Notes: generated from the letters alone by a model not told the origin. 64,000 nucleotides of DNA from Prochlorococcus sp. AG-355-O17 (GCA_003280655.1 QCEK01000005.1:60098-124097); one strand, 5' to 3'. Shown: positions 18,929 to 30,751, counted from the stretch's first letter. Translations and numbers: made by a program.

Positions 18929-18968
18929 GTAAGATTAATATTATTGCTAAATATAGCGGAGATTATTT

Positions 18969-20192
18969 TTGAGAAGTTGGCAAATTTTTAAAATATGGGG
19001 AATTCCCTTTAAAGTTCATCCCTATTGGTTTGTTATTCTCTTTTTATTCTCATGGAGTATAAGTAATCAGGTCAATTTATCTTCTGGCGATATCTACAAT
19101 AATAAAGAAGCTTGGATTATAGGGTTTTTAACTTCTTTTTTTTTATTATCTTCAATTATTTTTCATGAGGTTTTTCATACTTTTGTTTCACTTAATCAGG
19201 GAGTAAAAATAAAAAAAATTACTTTTTATTTTTTAGGAGCAGTTTTACAAATAGATAAGTATTGTCAAACTGCTTTAGGTAATATAAAAATTGCAATTGT
19301 TAGACCTCTTTTATGTTTCGCTACAGCATTTATCTTACTTTTAGTTAGTAATAATAGTGCATCTCAGGAACAAATAGCAGTTAATGTAATTTCAAGAGTA
19401 GGTATATTTAATTTATTCTTAGGCTTCTTAAATTTGATTCCAATTGGTTCTTTAGATGGAGGGAATTTATTAAAAAGTATTATTTGGCATTTCTCAGGGA
19501 GTAAAAATAAAGGAAGAAATTTCCTAAATAAAGTAAATTTATTATTATCTTTTTTTGTTTTATTTTTTGGGATAGTTTGTTTATTTAGATTTAACTTTTA
19601 CTTTGGTTTTATTCTTTCTTTTTTGGGCTTATTTGGAATTAATTCTTCAAAATCTGAAAGTCAATTTTTTAAAATTGAAAACATACTTAAATTTAGTAAA
19701 GTTTCTGAGATCAAATTAAAACCTTTGAGGAAAATTGAATACGATTCAAATTTCTCAGAATTTAATAAGTTAATAAAAAATAAGAAGGATGCATCGGATA
19801 AATATTTTTTTGTTACGAATAATGGTAGATGGACCGGTTTTGTTAATGAGAATATTTTAAAAGCTGTTTCCTTAAAAAAATGGGAACAGAACTTTGTTGG
19901 AGATTTTAAGAAACCAATCGATTGTTTTGAGATTGTATCTTATAACGATAAATTATGGAGAACTATAGAAAGACTTGAAGAAACAAATGAAGGTTTTTTA
20001 TTGGTTCTAAATGCTGCAAATATTCCTTTGGGGATAATTGATAGGTCAAAAATTGGAAACTTTGTCTTGAATAAATTAGGTTTTAATTTACCTTCAGATA
20101 TTGTTAACAAATTAAATTTTAAAAATAATTATCCCTTAGGAATAGAATTGCCGAGAATAATTAATTCAATGAAGCAGAAAGGAGATCTTTAA
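18969..20192 (+). CDS. Site-2-protease-type membrane metalloprotease (M50)
   Basis: Intramembrane zinc protease of the SpoIVFB-like group, 407 residues, TTG start. HEVFHTFVSL (HExxH, about residues 66-70) and NLIPIGSLDGGNLL (NPDG-like, supplying the Asp ligand, about 160) lie in or next to transmembrane helices; five or six membrane segments span about residues 10-220. The soluble C-terminal half resembles a degenerate CBS pair, typical of this cyanobacterial subgroup. It probably cleaves a membrane-bound regulator; the target is unknown. It is followed by the convergent lipoate ligase gene with a 12-nt gap. Confidence 0.88.
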   Translation: MRSWQIFKIWGIPFKVHPYWFVILFLFSWSISNQVNLSSGDIYNNKEAWIIGFLTSFFLLSSIIFHEVFHTFVSLNQGVKIKKITFYFLGAVLQIDKYCQTALGNIKIAIVRPLLCFATAFILLLVSNNSASQEQIAVNVISRVGIFNLFLGFLNLIPIGSLDGGNLLKSIIWHFSGSKNKGRNFLNKVNLLLSFFVLFFGIVCLFRFNFYFGFILSFLGLFGINSSKSESQFFKIENILKFSKVSEIKLKPLRKIEYDSNFSEFNKLIKNKKDASDKYFFVTNNGRWTGFVNENILKAVSLKKWEQNFVGDFKKPIDCFEIVSYNDKLWRTIERLEETNEGFLLVLNAANIPLGIIDRSKIGNFVLNKLGFNLPSDIVNKLNFKNNYPLGIELPRIINSMKQKGDL

Positions 20193-20204
20193 TAATTCTT
20201 GCCA

Positions 20205-20936
20205 TTAAAATTTTTTATTATCTATGGCAATATTTTTGAAATTTATATTTGATTTATTTTCCAGGAATGAATTTCTCAAATGTTGAACTATTTCATCATT
20301 TGTAAGTTTTAAATTTATTTTTGGTGGAGCTTCTTCTTTGAATAATTTGAACCACAAATCTCTTGAAGGATTTGTTTGAATTTCTCCATGTTGAAGGAAT
20401 GCACCTTTTTTATGAAATTGCGCACTACCTATTCTCTTATACCCATCCTGATCAACTAAATCGGAAATTAATGAAGTCCCAAAACAATTCGTTTTAATAC
20501 TTGATTTTCGTAAATTACCATATTGTAAGTTTAGACCTAATTCTCCAAAACTTTTAATTAACCAATTATTAACCATTTCATAACTTAAGACTTTATAGTA
20601 AGTTTTTTTAAATGTTAATGCATATGTTATGCCTCCTGAATGCAGAACAGCTCCCCCTCCAGAGGGACGTCTAACAATATTAATTTCCCCATTTGATAAT
20701 AAATTTTTCCAATGAAGAGGAATTTCCTTTTGGTGAAAGCCAATTGATAGCCAATCCCCAGTCCAATAATAGAACCTCAATGTGAGAATTATCTCGGGAT
20801 TCGAAATTGTCTGATCTAAAGAATTTAAATCTAAAGCCATTTGATCAAATCCAGGTAAATTATTTGTTGAAAAAATTAAAGCCTGATTTTCAATTCCCAA
20901 AATTAACTTTGTAGGTTTATTTATGATAATTTTCAA
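20205..20936 (-). CDS. Lipoate-protein ligase A family protein
   Basis: A 243-residue member of the biotin/lipoyl transferase fold, with the family motif [19 protein letters not shown] in the middle and a substrate-recognition segment [21 protein letters not shown]. It would attach lipoate, or transfer octanoate, to lipoyl domains of pyruvate dehydrogenase and the glycine cleavage H protein. It could equally be an LipM-like octanoyltransferase; the sequence alone does not separate the two. It converges on the M50 protease gene. psaM lies about 100 nt away on the other strand. Confidence 0.8.
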   Translation of the reverse strand: MKIIINKPTKLILGIENQALIFSTNNLPGFDQMALDLNSLDQTISNPEIILTLRFYYWTGDWLSIGFHQKEIPLHWKNLLSNGEINIVRRPSGGGAVLHSGGITYALTFKKTYYKVLSYEMVNNWLIKSFGELGLNLQYGNLRKSSIKTNCFGTSLISDLVDQDGYKRIGSAQFHKKGAFLQHGEIQTNPSRDLWFKLFKEEAPPKINLKLTNDEIVQHLRNSFLENKSNINFKNIAIDNKKF

Positions 20937-21037
20937 TAAATTTTTTCTTTCAATTTGTTAATTACGTAACATCATTTTGTAATAGTGTTTCAAATTTTCT
21001 CTTTTCGGTGGAGAATATAGAAAATAAATTTTTTACC

Positions 21038-21142
21038 ATGGAGCCAACTCAAACAATAAATCTTATTGCATTAAGCCTCATAGTTGTTATGCATGCAGGA
21101 GTTTTAGCATTAAGACTAGGAATTAGTTTAGGTAGGAACTAA
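21038..21142 (+). CDS. psaM: Photosystem I subunit XII
   Basis: A 34-residue single-span thylakoid protein that sits near PsaB in the photosystem I trimer and helps to stabilise it. The whole sequence is diagnostic: METPT-like start ([17 protein letters not shown]), a hydrophobic helix, and the basic C-terminus RLGISLGRN. It is too short for usual ORF cut-offs and was found by reading the gap between the lipoate ligase gene and the next plus-strand gene. Divergent from the lipoate ligase gene; the por gene follows two genes later. No clear SD beyond a GGAG about 25 nt upstream. Confidence 0.95.
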   Translation: MEPTQTINLIALSLIVVMHAGVLALRLGISLGRN

Positions 21143-21225
21143 AGTTTATTAGAAAATTTAAAATTTATAAGGTAATAATAAAGTAAGACTGAATTAATTT
21201 ATTCAGTAAATATAAAGTACTTAAT

Positions 21226-21573
21226 TTGTCAAAATCTTTTTATAAAAATAGTATTTTCATCAAAAAATATTTTGGGACTGTATTTCTAAAAAGACAACAG
21301 AAACAGGATAATTTTGTATCATTGGTTTTTTTAATTATAAAAATTAGCTTTTCCCTTTTAGCAATAATAAGCCTGATTAAGCTTGGCTATAGTTCTAAAG
21401 TAAGGTTGACCAGATTAAGAGAAATTGAAGAATCATTTTTATACGAAAAATATAGATTTAATCTTTTAACAGATAAGTTTGATTATTTATTCTCTTCTGA
21501 AGGCGAGCAAAGATTTATGAAGGATCAGGATCAAATGATTTCTAGGGACATTATCAGAGTAATATGGCGTTGA
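21226..21573 (+). CDS. Conserved small membrane protein, function unknown
   Basis: A 115-residue protein starting at TTG. A basic N-terminus is followed by one clear transmembrane helix (about residues 32-52, LVFLIIKISFSLLAIISLIK) and then a charged soluble region (RLTRLREIEESFLYEKYRFN) that looks helical. I do not recognise the family. Its position between psaM and por, on the same strand, suggests a thylakoid or photosystem-associated role, but this is only context. The gap to por is 48 nt. Confidence 0.6.
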   Translation: MSKSFYKNSIFIKKYFGTVFLKRQQKQDNFVSLVFLIIKISFSLLAIISLIKLGYSSKVRLTRLREIEESFLYEKYRFNLLTDKFDYLFSSEGEQRFMKDQDQMISRDIIRVIWR

Positions 21574-21621
21574 TAAGGATGATCTTTAATCATCCTACTT
21601 TTCATTTTTCAATTAACTTTT

Positions 21622-22632
21622 TTGCTAGTGAGTAAGAACATTAAGGGTTTAGTCCTAATAACGGGAACAACTTCAGGAGTTGGATTAAATACTCTAAAAC
21701 CGCTTTTAAGATTTGGATGGGAGGTTATAGCAGTTAATCGATCAAATAAAAGAGCTATAAAAATAGCTGAGGAATTCTTGACAAAAGAGGAAGTTGAAAA
21801 TGTTCACTTTATAGAAATAGATCTTTCTAACTTGAATGATGTGAGAAAAGGTTGCGATGAAATATTAGAAAGATTTAGGAAGCCAATAAATTCTCTGATT
21901 TGTAATGCAGCAGTTTATAAACCGAGACTAAAGAGACCTGAAAGGTCTGCTCAGGGGTTTGAAAACTCTATGGCAGTAAATCATTTTGGGCATTTTCTTA
22001 TGATAAACCAACTTATGGAAAATATATTATCTTCTGAAAGAGAAATTGTTTTGAATGGCAAATCAACTGTATTCAAGCCAAGAATTACAGTATTAGGGAC
22101 TGTTACGGCTAATTATTCAGAACTTGGAGGAAGGATTCCTATTCCTGCCCCAGCTGATTTGGGAGATTTATCTGGATTCAAAAATGGTTTTTTATCTCCA
22201 ATAAGTATGGCGAATGGAAAGAAATTTAAACCTGGTAAGGCTTATAAGGATAGTAAACTTTGCAATATGGTAACTGTTCAGGAATTATCAAAAAGATATC
22301 CTGCAGAGAAGATTATTGTAAATTCTCTATATCCTGGATGTGTTGCTGATACAAAACTTTTTAGAGATACACCTTGGTTATTTAGATTCCTTTTCCCGAT
22401 ATTTCAAAAATTCATAACAAAAGGATATGTTTCACAAAGACTGGCAGGAGAGAGAGTCGCTCAAGTGGCAACTTATAAAGAATTTGCTAAACCATCAGTC
22501 CATTGGAGCTGGGGAAATCGTCAGAAAACTGGTAGAAAAGCTTTTTCTCAAAAGTTGTCAAAAAGAATAATTGATACGAAGACCTCTCAACAAACATATG
22601 ATTTAACGCGCCAATTAGTTGGATTAGATTAA
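21622..22632 (+). CDS. por: Light-dependent protochlorophyllide oxidoreductase (LPOR)
   Basis: Light-driven reduction of protochlorophyllide to chlorophyllide using NADPH. It is an SDR-fold protein of 336 residues with the cofactor loop ITGTTSGVGLNTL, NAAVY, and the catalytic YKDSKLCN (YxxxK). The C-terminal KTGRKAFSQKLS region fits LPOR rather than other SDRs. It starts at TTG 21622 or GTG 21628. It converges on chlL with a 6-nt gap, so the light-dependent and light-independent enzymes for the same step lie side by side. Also called pcr. Confidence 0.95.
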   Translation: MLVSKNIKGLVLITGTTSGVGLNTLKPLLRFGWEVIAVNRSNKRAIKIAEEFLTKEEVENVHFIEIDLSNLNDVRKGCDEILERFRKPINSLICNAAVYKPRLKRPERSAQGFENSMAVNHFGHFLMINQLMENILSSEREIVLNGKSTVFKPRITVLGTVTANYSELGGRIPIPAPADLGDLSGFKNGFLSPISMANGKKFKPGKAYKDSKLCNMVTVQELSKRYPAEKIIVNSLYPGCVADTKLFRDTPWLFRFLFPIFQKFITKGYVSQRLAGERVAQVATYKEFAKPSVHWSWGNRQKTGRKAFSQKLSKRIIDTKTSQQTYDLTRQLVGLD

Positions 22633-22638
22633 TTTAGA

Positions 22639-23526
<888 letters not shown>

Positions 23527-23579
23527 TTAAAGCTTTAAAACACATTATTATTTATATTCTTGCAGCGTAAATACACATG

Positions 23580-23633
23580 AAATATGTTTCTAAACAAATA
23601 TGTATTCAATTGTATTAAAAGCAGGAAATATGT
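23580..23633. repeat. Three AAATATGT motifs in the chlB-chlL gap
   Basis: AAATATGT occurs at 23580-23587, 23596-23603 and 23626-23633, within 54 nt of the upstream region of chlL. Read toward chlL, it is ACATATTT, at 54 to 107 nt before the start codon. In such AT-rich DNA some recurrence is expected, but three exact 8-mers in one promoter-sized region may be an operator. Low-confidence call. Confidence 0.35.
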
Positions 23634-23718
23634 TCTTATAACTACATTTTTAGAATTTAATCTGTTAAGTTATGAGTGAAAATACTCATGGCTAAATTAA
23701 AATTTATTAGTAAAAAAA

Positions 23719-25290
23719 TTAACTAAAATATGCCTTGGCGTCGTAAAGAGTTTCATCGCTTATTTCTGGAATTCCTCTCAAGATTGCATATTTTTCGGTA
23801 TTTGTTTTAACTTTACCTCTTACAAAAAATGGAACTTTTGTTAATTCAGCTCTACCTGATTCAGTCCAAATAATGTCCTCTTTAGGATTATTCTCTTCTT
23901 TTTCGTCAGAATTTAAAATATCCTTTGTGTTTGTCGCTGTATGTCCTAAATGGCTTTGATGACCATCGACAAACTCAAAGTCATGTTTAAACATATCGAT
24001 AAGATGCTCTTCTAATCCCATCATTAAGGGATGTACCCAATCATCAAAAATCACATTTGCTCCTTCCCATCCCATTTGTGGGCTATACCTTGCAGGAACA
24101 TCTTGAACATGCATTGGTGTACTTATTACTGAACATGGAATGCCAAGTCTCTTGGCACTATGCCTTTCCATTTGAGTCCCTAAAACTAGTTCAGGTGCGG
24201 CTTTTTTCATTGCATCTTCTACTTCTAAGTAATTATTAGTAATTAAAGCTTCCACATTAAGTTCTTTTGCTGTTGCTCTTACCTGTCTTGCCATTTCCCT
24301 ACTGTATGTCCCAAGACCAACTACTTCAAAACCTAATTCCTCTTTGGCAATTTTTGCAGCTGCGATTGCATGTGTTCCATCACCAAAAATAAAAACCCTT
24401 TTGCCAGTTAAGTAATTAGAGTCAACTGATTTTGAGTACCAAGGAAGTTTTGATTTATTTTCTAATTCTTTCTTATTCGTCAAAGGAAGATCTAATTTCT
24501 TATGAACTTCATTTATAAATTCGATTGTATTTTTTATTCCAATTGGAATAGTGTTTGTATATTCCATTCCAAAGTTCCGTTTAAGCCATTCGCATGATGC
24601 TTCCGCAATTTCTGGATAAAGACAAATATTTATTTCAGCATCAATTAGTCTTCCAATATCATCTGGACTAGCACCTAATGGAGCAACTACGTTTGTATCT
24701 ATTCCTTGCTCTGAAAGTATGCGTTGGATTTCGATTACATCATCTCTGCATCTAAACCCTAGTAATGAAGGACCAAGTATATTGACTTTTGGTCTACGCC
24801 CATATTCCTTCCACCTTAGAGGACTTATTTTCTTTGAATAGCTTACTTTTTCTTTTAAAAGAGTTCTTATTAATTGATAAAAGGTTTCTGAGGCCCCCCA
24901 ATTTTCTTTCTTGCTATAGGCAGGTAATTCAAGATTCACAATCGGCATATCAAACCCCATCCCTTTCGCGAGAGCTCCAGGTTGGTCTTGGATAAGTTCT
25001 GCTGTACAACTTTCTCCGACTAAAAGAGTTTTGGGTTTGAATCGTTCAACCGCTTCCTTAATATTTTTCTTCACTAATTCAGCTGTATCGCCTCCAAGGT
25101 CTCTAGCCTGAAAAGTTGTATAGGTTACTGGAGGCCTTTGTCCCCTCCTCTCGATCATTGTAAAGAGAAGATCTGCATATGTATCTCCTTGGGGGGCATG
25201 AAGCACATAATGAATGTCTTTCATTGACGAGGCAATTCTCATGGCACCAACATGTGGTGGTCCTTCATACGTCCAAAGAGTTAATTCCAT
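23719..25290 (-). CDS. chlB: Light-independent protochlorophyllide reductase subunit B
   Basis: MoFe-protein-like subunit that, with ChlN, binds protochlorophyllide and its catalytic [4Fe-4S] cluster; ChlB contributes an aspartate ligand to the cluster. The 523 residues begin [20 protein letters not shown], and contain [17 protein letters not shown] and a C-terminal region ending with the small PF08369-type module ([20 protein letters not shown]). It lies 5 nt after chlN on the minus strand, so the two are cotranscribed. Confidence 0.98.
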   Translation of the reverse strand: MELTLWTYEGPPHVGAMRIASSMKDIHYVLHAPQGDTYADLLFTMIERRGQRPPVTYTTFQARDLGGDTAELVKKNIKEAVERFKPKTLLVGESCTAELIQDQPGALAKGMGFDMPIVNLELPAYSKKENWGASETFYQLIRTLLKEKVSYSKKISPLRWKEYGRRPKVNILGPSLLGFRCRDDVIEIQRILSEQGIDTNVVAPLGASPDDIGRLIDAEINICLYPEIAEASCEWLKRNFGMEYTNTIPIGIKNTIEFINEVHKKLDLPLTNKKELENKSKLPWYSKSVDSNYLTGKRVFIFGDGTHAIAAAKIAKEELGFEVVGLGTYSREMARQVRATAKELNVEALITNNYLEVEDAMKKAAPELVLGTQMERHSAKRLGIPCSVISTPMHVQDVPARYSPQMGWEGANVIFDDWVHPLMMGLEEHLIDMFKHDFEFVDGHQSHLGHTATNTKDILNSDEKEENNPKEDIIWTESGRAELTKVPFFVRGKVKTNTEKYAILRGIPEISDETLYDAKAYFS

Positions 25291-25295
25291 AGTTT

Positions 25296-26561
<1,266 letters not shown>

Positions 26562-26709
26562 TCAAGAGCTTATATTTCAAGCTTGCATACACTTTTTAAT
26601 TTAAGAAAGTAATTAATAAGTTCTCTTACAAAATGAACACATTTAAAAAACTTATATGAATGTTTAAATACTTAAATGGGAATTATGAAAAAAACTTTTG
26701 GGGCGTATT

Positions 26710-27078
26710 TTAATTTCTGTAGAAGGAATTTCCTTGACTTATTTTCGAAAGCTTCCACACATTTCTAGCTATTTTAGTTGCTAATAATCCTGCTCTTTCT
26801 AACTTAGATTTACCGGGCTTTGCCCCAATTAAAGCTGTCACTTCTGAAGTGGTTAAAGGTGCTCCAGTATTTATAGCTAATTGGGTTAACTCCAATCTAT
26901 CTCTAAGGTTCTTAAGATTTACTTTTTCAATTTTATCTTCTTCTAACCAACTAAAAGATGGGTCTTTTTGAGATAGTTTTTGCATCAAGCTAAGGCTAAC
27001 TAATCCAAGAGTTTGATCAGGAGTTAATTCTTTTTCAGTACCAGAAACATTTGGTTCTTTTTTTTGAGAAGTTCCCAT
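26710..27078 (-). CDS. Conserved hypothetical protein next to csoS1D
   Basis: A 122-residue soluble protein. The polar N-terminus (about 20 residues) is followed by a helical region and [20 protein letters not shown], which reads like a small DNA- or protein-binding helical bundle. I do not recognise a named family. It is divergent from csoS1D (97 nt between starts) and precedes chlN on the same strand with 157 nt between. Its retention beside csoS1D suggests either a carboxysome link or merely conserved synteny. Confidence 0.6.
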   Translation of the reverse strand: MGTSQKKEPNVSGTEKELTPDQTLGLVSLSLMQKLSQKDPSFSWLEEDKIEKVNLKNLRDRLELTQLAINTGAPLTTSEVTALIGAKPGKSKLERAGLLATKIARNVWKLSKISQGNSFYRN

Positions 27079-27175
27079 AAAAATGCATATCTTTTACTTG
27101 AAGTTATCGTTTTGTTGGAAGCATGCAAGTAAATTTAATAGAAAAAATGAACCATTATCCGTTATAGTCGCGTCA

Positions 27176-27946
27176 ATGGAACCAACTTCTAGTTTAAACA
27201 GAGGGGAACGAAAAAAAGGAAGTTCCCTAGTCACTGGATCTGAGGTGCAATCTCAGGCCAGTGGTGCAAGCTGTTTTATTACAACTGATTCAGAAAAGTC
27301 TTTGGTATCCAGACAAGCAAGTCAAGTTGAGCAAATTGAGTTGAGAACATATGTTTTTTTAGATTCTCTTCAACCTCAATTAGCTGCATATATGGGGACG
27401 GTTAGTAGGGGTTTTTTACCTATACCTGGAGATTCATGCCTTTGGATGGAAGTTTCACCAGGGATGGCCGTTCATAGAGTCACTGATATTGCCCTAAAAG
27501 CAAGTAATGTAAGACTTGGTCAGATGATTGTTGAAAGAGCATTTGGCTCTCTTGCTCTTTATCACAAAGATCAAAGTACTGTTTTACATTCTGGGGATGT
27601 TGTTCTAGATGCTATTGGAAGTGAAGTTAGAAAAAGAACCAAACCTTCAACAAGTTGGACAGAAGTTATTCGAGCTATTACTCCAGACCATGCTGTTTTA
27701 ATCAATAGACAAAACAGAAGTGGATCAATGATTCAATCTGGAATGAGCATGTTTATATTAGAAACTGAACCAGCTGGGTATGTCTTAAAAGCAGCAAATG
27801 AAGCAGAAAAAGCATCAAATATAACTGTTGTAGATGTAAAGGCAGTTGGCGCTTTTGGTAGATTAACTCTCGCTGGGAAAGAAGGAGATGTAGAAGAAGC
27901 AGCAGCTGCTGCTATAAGAGCAATTGATGAAATTTCAAATTATTGA
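27176..27946 (+). CDS. csoS1D: Tandem-domain carboxysome shell protein CsoS1D
   Basis: Pseudohexameric BMC shell protein with two fused BMC domains; trimers stack and have a large central pore that can open or close, thought to pass RuBP and 3PGA. I start at the ATG at 27176, giving 256 residues ([14 protein letters not shown]), the length of characterised Prochlorococcus CsoS1D; an upstream ATG at 27083 adds an unrelated segment. Domain 1 is about residues 50-150, domain 2 about 155-256, ending [14 protein letters not shown]. The conserved pore-gating region lies in [19 protein letters not shown] sequence. It lies 0.9 kb upstream of the main operon, with rdgB on the opposite strand between. 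Confidence 0.95.
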   Translation: MEPTSSLNRGERKKGSSLVTGSEVQSQASGASCFITTDSEKSLVSRQASQVEQIELRTYVFLDSLQPQLAAYMGTVSRGFLPIPGDSCLWMEVSPGMAVHRVTDIALKASNVRLGQMIVERAFGSLALYHKDQSTVLHSGDVVLDAIGSEVRKRTKPSTSWTEVIRAITPDHAVLINRQNRSGSMIQSGMSMFILETEPAGYVLKAANEAEKASNITVVDVKAVGAFGRLTLAGKEGDVEEAAAAAIRAIDEISNY

Positions 27947-27953
27947 GAATTTT

Positions 27954-28538
27954 TTAATTTAAACCAATTTCTTTTTTGAGGTAAGGTGACATAATTCTGG
28001 CGGCTTTACCCCTGCTTCCTAACTTACTTAGTTGTGATTGTGATAGCTCACCGTAAACACAGTTAGCTTCTTTTACCCAAAAAACAGATTCGAACTCCCC
28101 ATTTGGATATTTTGGAGTCTTAAGAATTTCTCCCCAGCATATTCCAGTTGAATCCTTCACTAAGTTTCCTGAAGGATCACATAAAACCATACAACTTATA
28201 AATCTCGCGCTCCTGTAAGGACTATCAGAAAGTTCATTAATTAATTTTTTAATTTTTTCAGAGTTGTTTTTGGCATATCGAGCAGAATATATGCCTGGTC
28301 GACCATCTAAAACATCTACTTCAAGTCCAGAATCGTCAGCTAATGCCCAGGTTTTTGTCTCTAAAGCAGCTGCTTTTGCTTTTAAGAGTGCATTCTCAAA
28401 ATATGTGTCTCCAGTCTCTTCGACATTTAAATATTCTGGTTGCTTCTGAACCCTTAAAGACAAAACATCCAGCATTGCCGAAATTTCAGAAACTTTAGTT
28501 TTGTTGCCACTCGCAATAGTAAGGACTGGATGGTTCAA
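27954..28538 (-). CDS. rdgB: Non-canonical purine NTP pyrophosphatase (RdgB/HAM1)
   Basis: Hydrolyses dITP, XTP and ITP to monophosphates, cleaning the nucleotide pool. The N-terminus LTIASGNKTKVSEISAML matches the family T/S-x-N-x-x-K motif; the middle ALADDSGLEVDVLDGRPGIYSARYA is diagnostic; and the C-terminal SQLSKLGSRGKAARIM fits. The 194 residues are full length. It converges on csoS1D with a 7-nt gap and shares the 327-nt upstream region with the divergent csoS1 operon. Confidence 0.95.
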   Translation of the reverse strand: MNHPVLTIASGNKTKVSEISAMLDVLSLRVQKQPEYLNVEETGDTYFENALLKAKAAALETKTWALADDSGLEVDVLDGRPGIYSARYAKNNSEKIKKLINELSDSPYRSARFISCMVLCDPSGNLVKDSTGICWGEILKTPKYPNGEFESVFWVKEANCVYGELSQSQLSKLGSRGKAARIMSPYLKKEIGLN

Positions 28539-28602
28539 AATAATAAATAAATTTATTGAGGTTATTATCTTACTTCAAAGCTAGATACGGAGACAGGAAA
28601 GG

Positions 28603-28616
28603 TTGAACATTCCACA
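28603..28616 (+). repeat. Direct repeat copy 1 in the csoS1 leader
   Basis: TTGAACATTCCACA, identical to copy 2 at 28834. The flanking bases differ, so the repeat is a discrete 14-nt element, not part of a longer duplication. It starts the GC-rich block of the leader. Confidence 0.6.
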
Positions 28617-28833
28617 CCTGTGTAGACAGGGCCTGCCTCGTACGGAAATAACATAATGTAAATTTTTTCTTAACACAACAGTATGTTTTGATGCACTAAC
28701 TAATTTGCATAAGTATTGACATATCAATAGTACCAAGGGTGATAAGTTTAACTTATGAATGATAGAAAAAACATTAATGGAGATTTTATCGAAAACGCTT
28801 GACTTATAAGTACTTAATGAAGCATTCTTCGGA

Positions 28834-28847
28834 TTGAACATTCCACA
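28834..28847 (+). repeat. Direct repeat copy 2, next to the csoS1 start
   Basis: TTGAACATTCCACA, ending 18 nt before the csoS1 ATG and 231 nt downstream of copy 1. At this distance it could be part of the 5' UTR or an operator at the start of the operon. Confidence 0.6.
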
Positions 28848-28865
28848 TTTAGTAATTAGTAGACA

Positions 28866-29177
28866 ATGGCTACAGAAACAATGGGTATCGCTCTCGGCAT
28901 GATCGAGACACGCGGACTTGTACCTGCAATCGAAGCAGCTGACGCAATGACAAAGGCTGCAGAAGTTCGCCTTATTGGTCGTGAATTCGTAGGTGGCGGT
29001 TATGTCACAGTATTAGTTAGAGGAGAAACAGGAGCAGTTAACGCAGCTGTAAGAGCTGGTGCTGATGCTTGTGAAAGAGTTGGTGACGGTTTAGTTGCAG
29101 CTCACATTATTGCTCGTCCTCATAGAGAAGTTGAACCAGCTCTTGGTAACGGTGAATTTCTTGGTCAAAAGGACTAA
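28866..29177 (+). CDS. csoS1: Carboxysome shell hexamer protein CsoS1
   Basis: Main shell protein of the alpha-carboxysome; the single BMC domain forms flat hexamers that tile the facets. The 103 residues (MATETMGIALGMIETRGLVP) include the pore-lining motif in FVGGGYVTVLVRG and the dimer-edge AHIIARPHREVE. First gene of the carboxysome operon. Prochlorococcus has only this one hexamer gene at the locus, unlike the csoS1A/B/C set of proteobacteria. The codons look less AT-biased than the neighbourhood (many GCA/GGT/CGT), consistent with very high expression. Confidence 0.98.
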   Translation: MATETMGIALGMIETRGLVPAIEAADAMTKAAEVRLIGREFVGGGYVTVLVRGETGAVNAAVRAGADACERVGDGLVAAHIIARPHREVEPALGNGEFLGQKD

Positions 29178-29185
29178 TAAATAAA

Positions 29186-29205
29186 GCAAAATTTATAAAT
29201 TTTGC
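29186..29205 (+). repeat. Perfect inverted repeat between csoS1 and cbbL
   Basis: GCAAAATTTATAAATTTTGC, a 20-nt perfect palindrome 8 nt after the csoS1 stop and 40 nt before cbbL. It could fold as an 8-bp hairpin in mRNA. No T-run follows, so I read it as an mRNA-stability or processing element, not a terminator. Confidence 0.6.
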
Positions 29206-29245
29206 ACAATAATTATTTTCCCTACACAGACCTAAATTTATCCTT

Positions 29246-30661
29246 ATGAGTAAGAAGTATGACGCAGGGGTAAAGGAGTACAGAGATACCTACTGGACTC
29301 CAGAATATGTACCCCTAGACACCGATTTACTAGCCTGTTTCAAATGTACAGGTCAAGAAGGTGTTCCCAGAGAAGAAGTTGCAGCAGCTGTTGCCGCTGA
29401 ATCTTCAACAGGTACTTGGTCAACAGTTTGGTCCGAGTTACTTACAGATTTAGAATTTTATAAAGGACGTTGTTATCGAATCGAAGACGTTCCTGGAGAC
29501 CCTGAAGCTTTTTATGCTTTTATTGCATATCCTTTAGATCTTTTTGAAGAAGGTTCTATTACAAACGTACTAACATCTCTTGTAGGAAACGTTTTTGGAT
29601 TTAAAGCTCTAAGACACCTACGTCTAGAAGATATTAGATTCCCAATCGCTTTCATCAAAACTTGCGGTGGTCCACCAAATGGAATCGTAGTTGAAAGAGA
29701 TCGTTTAAACAAATATGGAAGACCTCTACTTGGTTGTACCATTAAACCTAAATTAGGATTATCGGGTAAAAACTATGGTCGAGTTGTATATGAGTGCCTT
29801 AGAGGTGGTCTTGATTTAACGAAGGATGACGAGAATATAAACTCTCAGCCATTCCAACGTTGGAGAGAAAGATTTGAGTTTGTTGCAGAAGCAGTTAAGC
29901 TTGCTCAGCAGGAAACTGGCGAAGTTAAGGGTCACTACCTAAACTGTACTGCCAACACTCCTGAAGAACTTTACGAAAGAGCTGAATTTGCAAAAGAGCT
30001 AGATATGCCAATCATCATGCATGATTATATAACTGGCGGTTTCACTGCAAATACTGGATTAGCAAACTGGTGTCGTAAAAATGGCATGCTTCTACATATT
30101 CATAGAGCGATGCATGCTGTTATTGATAGACATCCAAAACACGGTATCCATTTCAGGGTTCTAGCAAAATGTTTGAGACTCTCCGGAGGCGATCAATTAC
30201 ATACTGGAACTGTTGTTGGAAAACTAGAAGGTGATCGTCAAACAACTCTTGGTTACATTGACAACTTAAGAGAGTCATTTGTTCCCGAAGATAGATCAAG
30301 AGGTAACTTCTTTGATCAAGATTGGGGTTCAATGCCAGGAGTATTTGCTGTCGCATCAGGTGGTATTCATGTATGGCATATGCCTGCACTCCTAGCGATT
30401 TTTGGAGATGATTCTTGTCTTCAGTTTGGTGGAGGAACACATGGTCATCCATGGGGTTCAGCTGCTGGAGCTGCAGCCAACAGAGTTGCTTTAGAAGCTT
30501 GCGTAAAAGCACGTAATGCTGGTCGCGAAATCGAAAAAGAGAGTAGAGACATTCTTATGGAAGCTGCTAAACACAGTCCTGAATTAGCTATCGCTCTTGA
30601 AACTTGGAAGGAAATTAAGTTTGAATTTGATACCGTCGACAAACTAGACGTTCAAGGTTAA
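29246..30661 (+). CDS. cbbL: RuBisCO large subunit, form IA
   Basis: Catalytic subunit of ribulose-1,5-bisphosphate carboxylase in the carboxysome lumen. The 471 residues carry the carbamylated lysine in [38 protein letters not shown], loop 6 with [11 protein letters not shown], and phosphate-binding [12 protein letters not shown]. The proteobacterial-type N-terminus ([21 protein letters not shown]) and its place in the cso operon identify form IA, a lineage acquired with the alpha-carboxysome (established). Also called rbcL. Hairpins lie on both sides of the gene. No unusual substitution is evident. Confidence 0.99.
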
Positions 30662-30675
30662 ACCAGATTTCAAAA

Positions 30676-30697
30676 TTGAGGAGATTCTTCTCCTCAA
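30676..30697 (+). repeat. Hairpin between cbbL and cbbS
   Basis: TTGAGGAGA, loop TTCT, TCTCCTCAA: a perfect 9-bp stem starting 14 nt after the cbbL stop and ending 54 nt before cbbS. No T-run follows, so it should not terminate; it would protect the 3' end of the cbbL mRNA or slow ribosomes before cbbS. Confidence 0.75.
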
Positions 30698-30751
30698 ACT
30701 TCCACAAATCTCGTTCTATTACGAGTAATTTCATTCACATTTAAATTAATT

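Larger units (their letters stand above)
28539..28865 (+). promoter_or_regulatory. Leader/promoter region of the carboxysome operon
   Basis: This 327-nt gap between divergent rdgB and csoS1 is the only gene-free stretch over 300 nt in the window. It contains an exact 14-nt direct repeat (28603 and 28834), a GC-rich block at 28601-28650 with a CCTGT/ACAGG hairpin (stem 5 bp, loop GTAG), and a possible promoter with TTGACA at 28716 and TGATAA at 28740 (18-nt spacer). The second copy of the repeat ends 18 nt before the csoS1 ATG. A minus-strand open frame of 86 codons here has no family features and I do not call it. The region must hold the promoter for csoS1-cbbL and probably that for rdgB. 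Confidence 0.7.

Noticed and set aside
27083..27175. Upstream ATG for csoS1D
   Set aside because: The extra 31 residues do not belong to the protein known from this genus, and they occupy the divergent promoter region.
28581..28841. 86-codon minus-strand ORF in the rdgB-csoS1 gap
   Set aside because: It reads across the promoter region and both the GC-rich block and the repeat, has no family feature and an odd composition; a leader region for csoS1 is a better explanation.
30153..30512. 119-codon antisense ORF in cbbL
   Set aside because: Composition is a mirror of the highly biased cbbL codons; no support.
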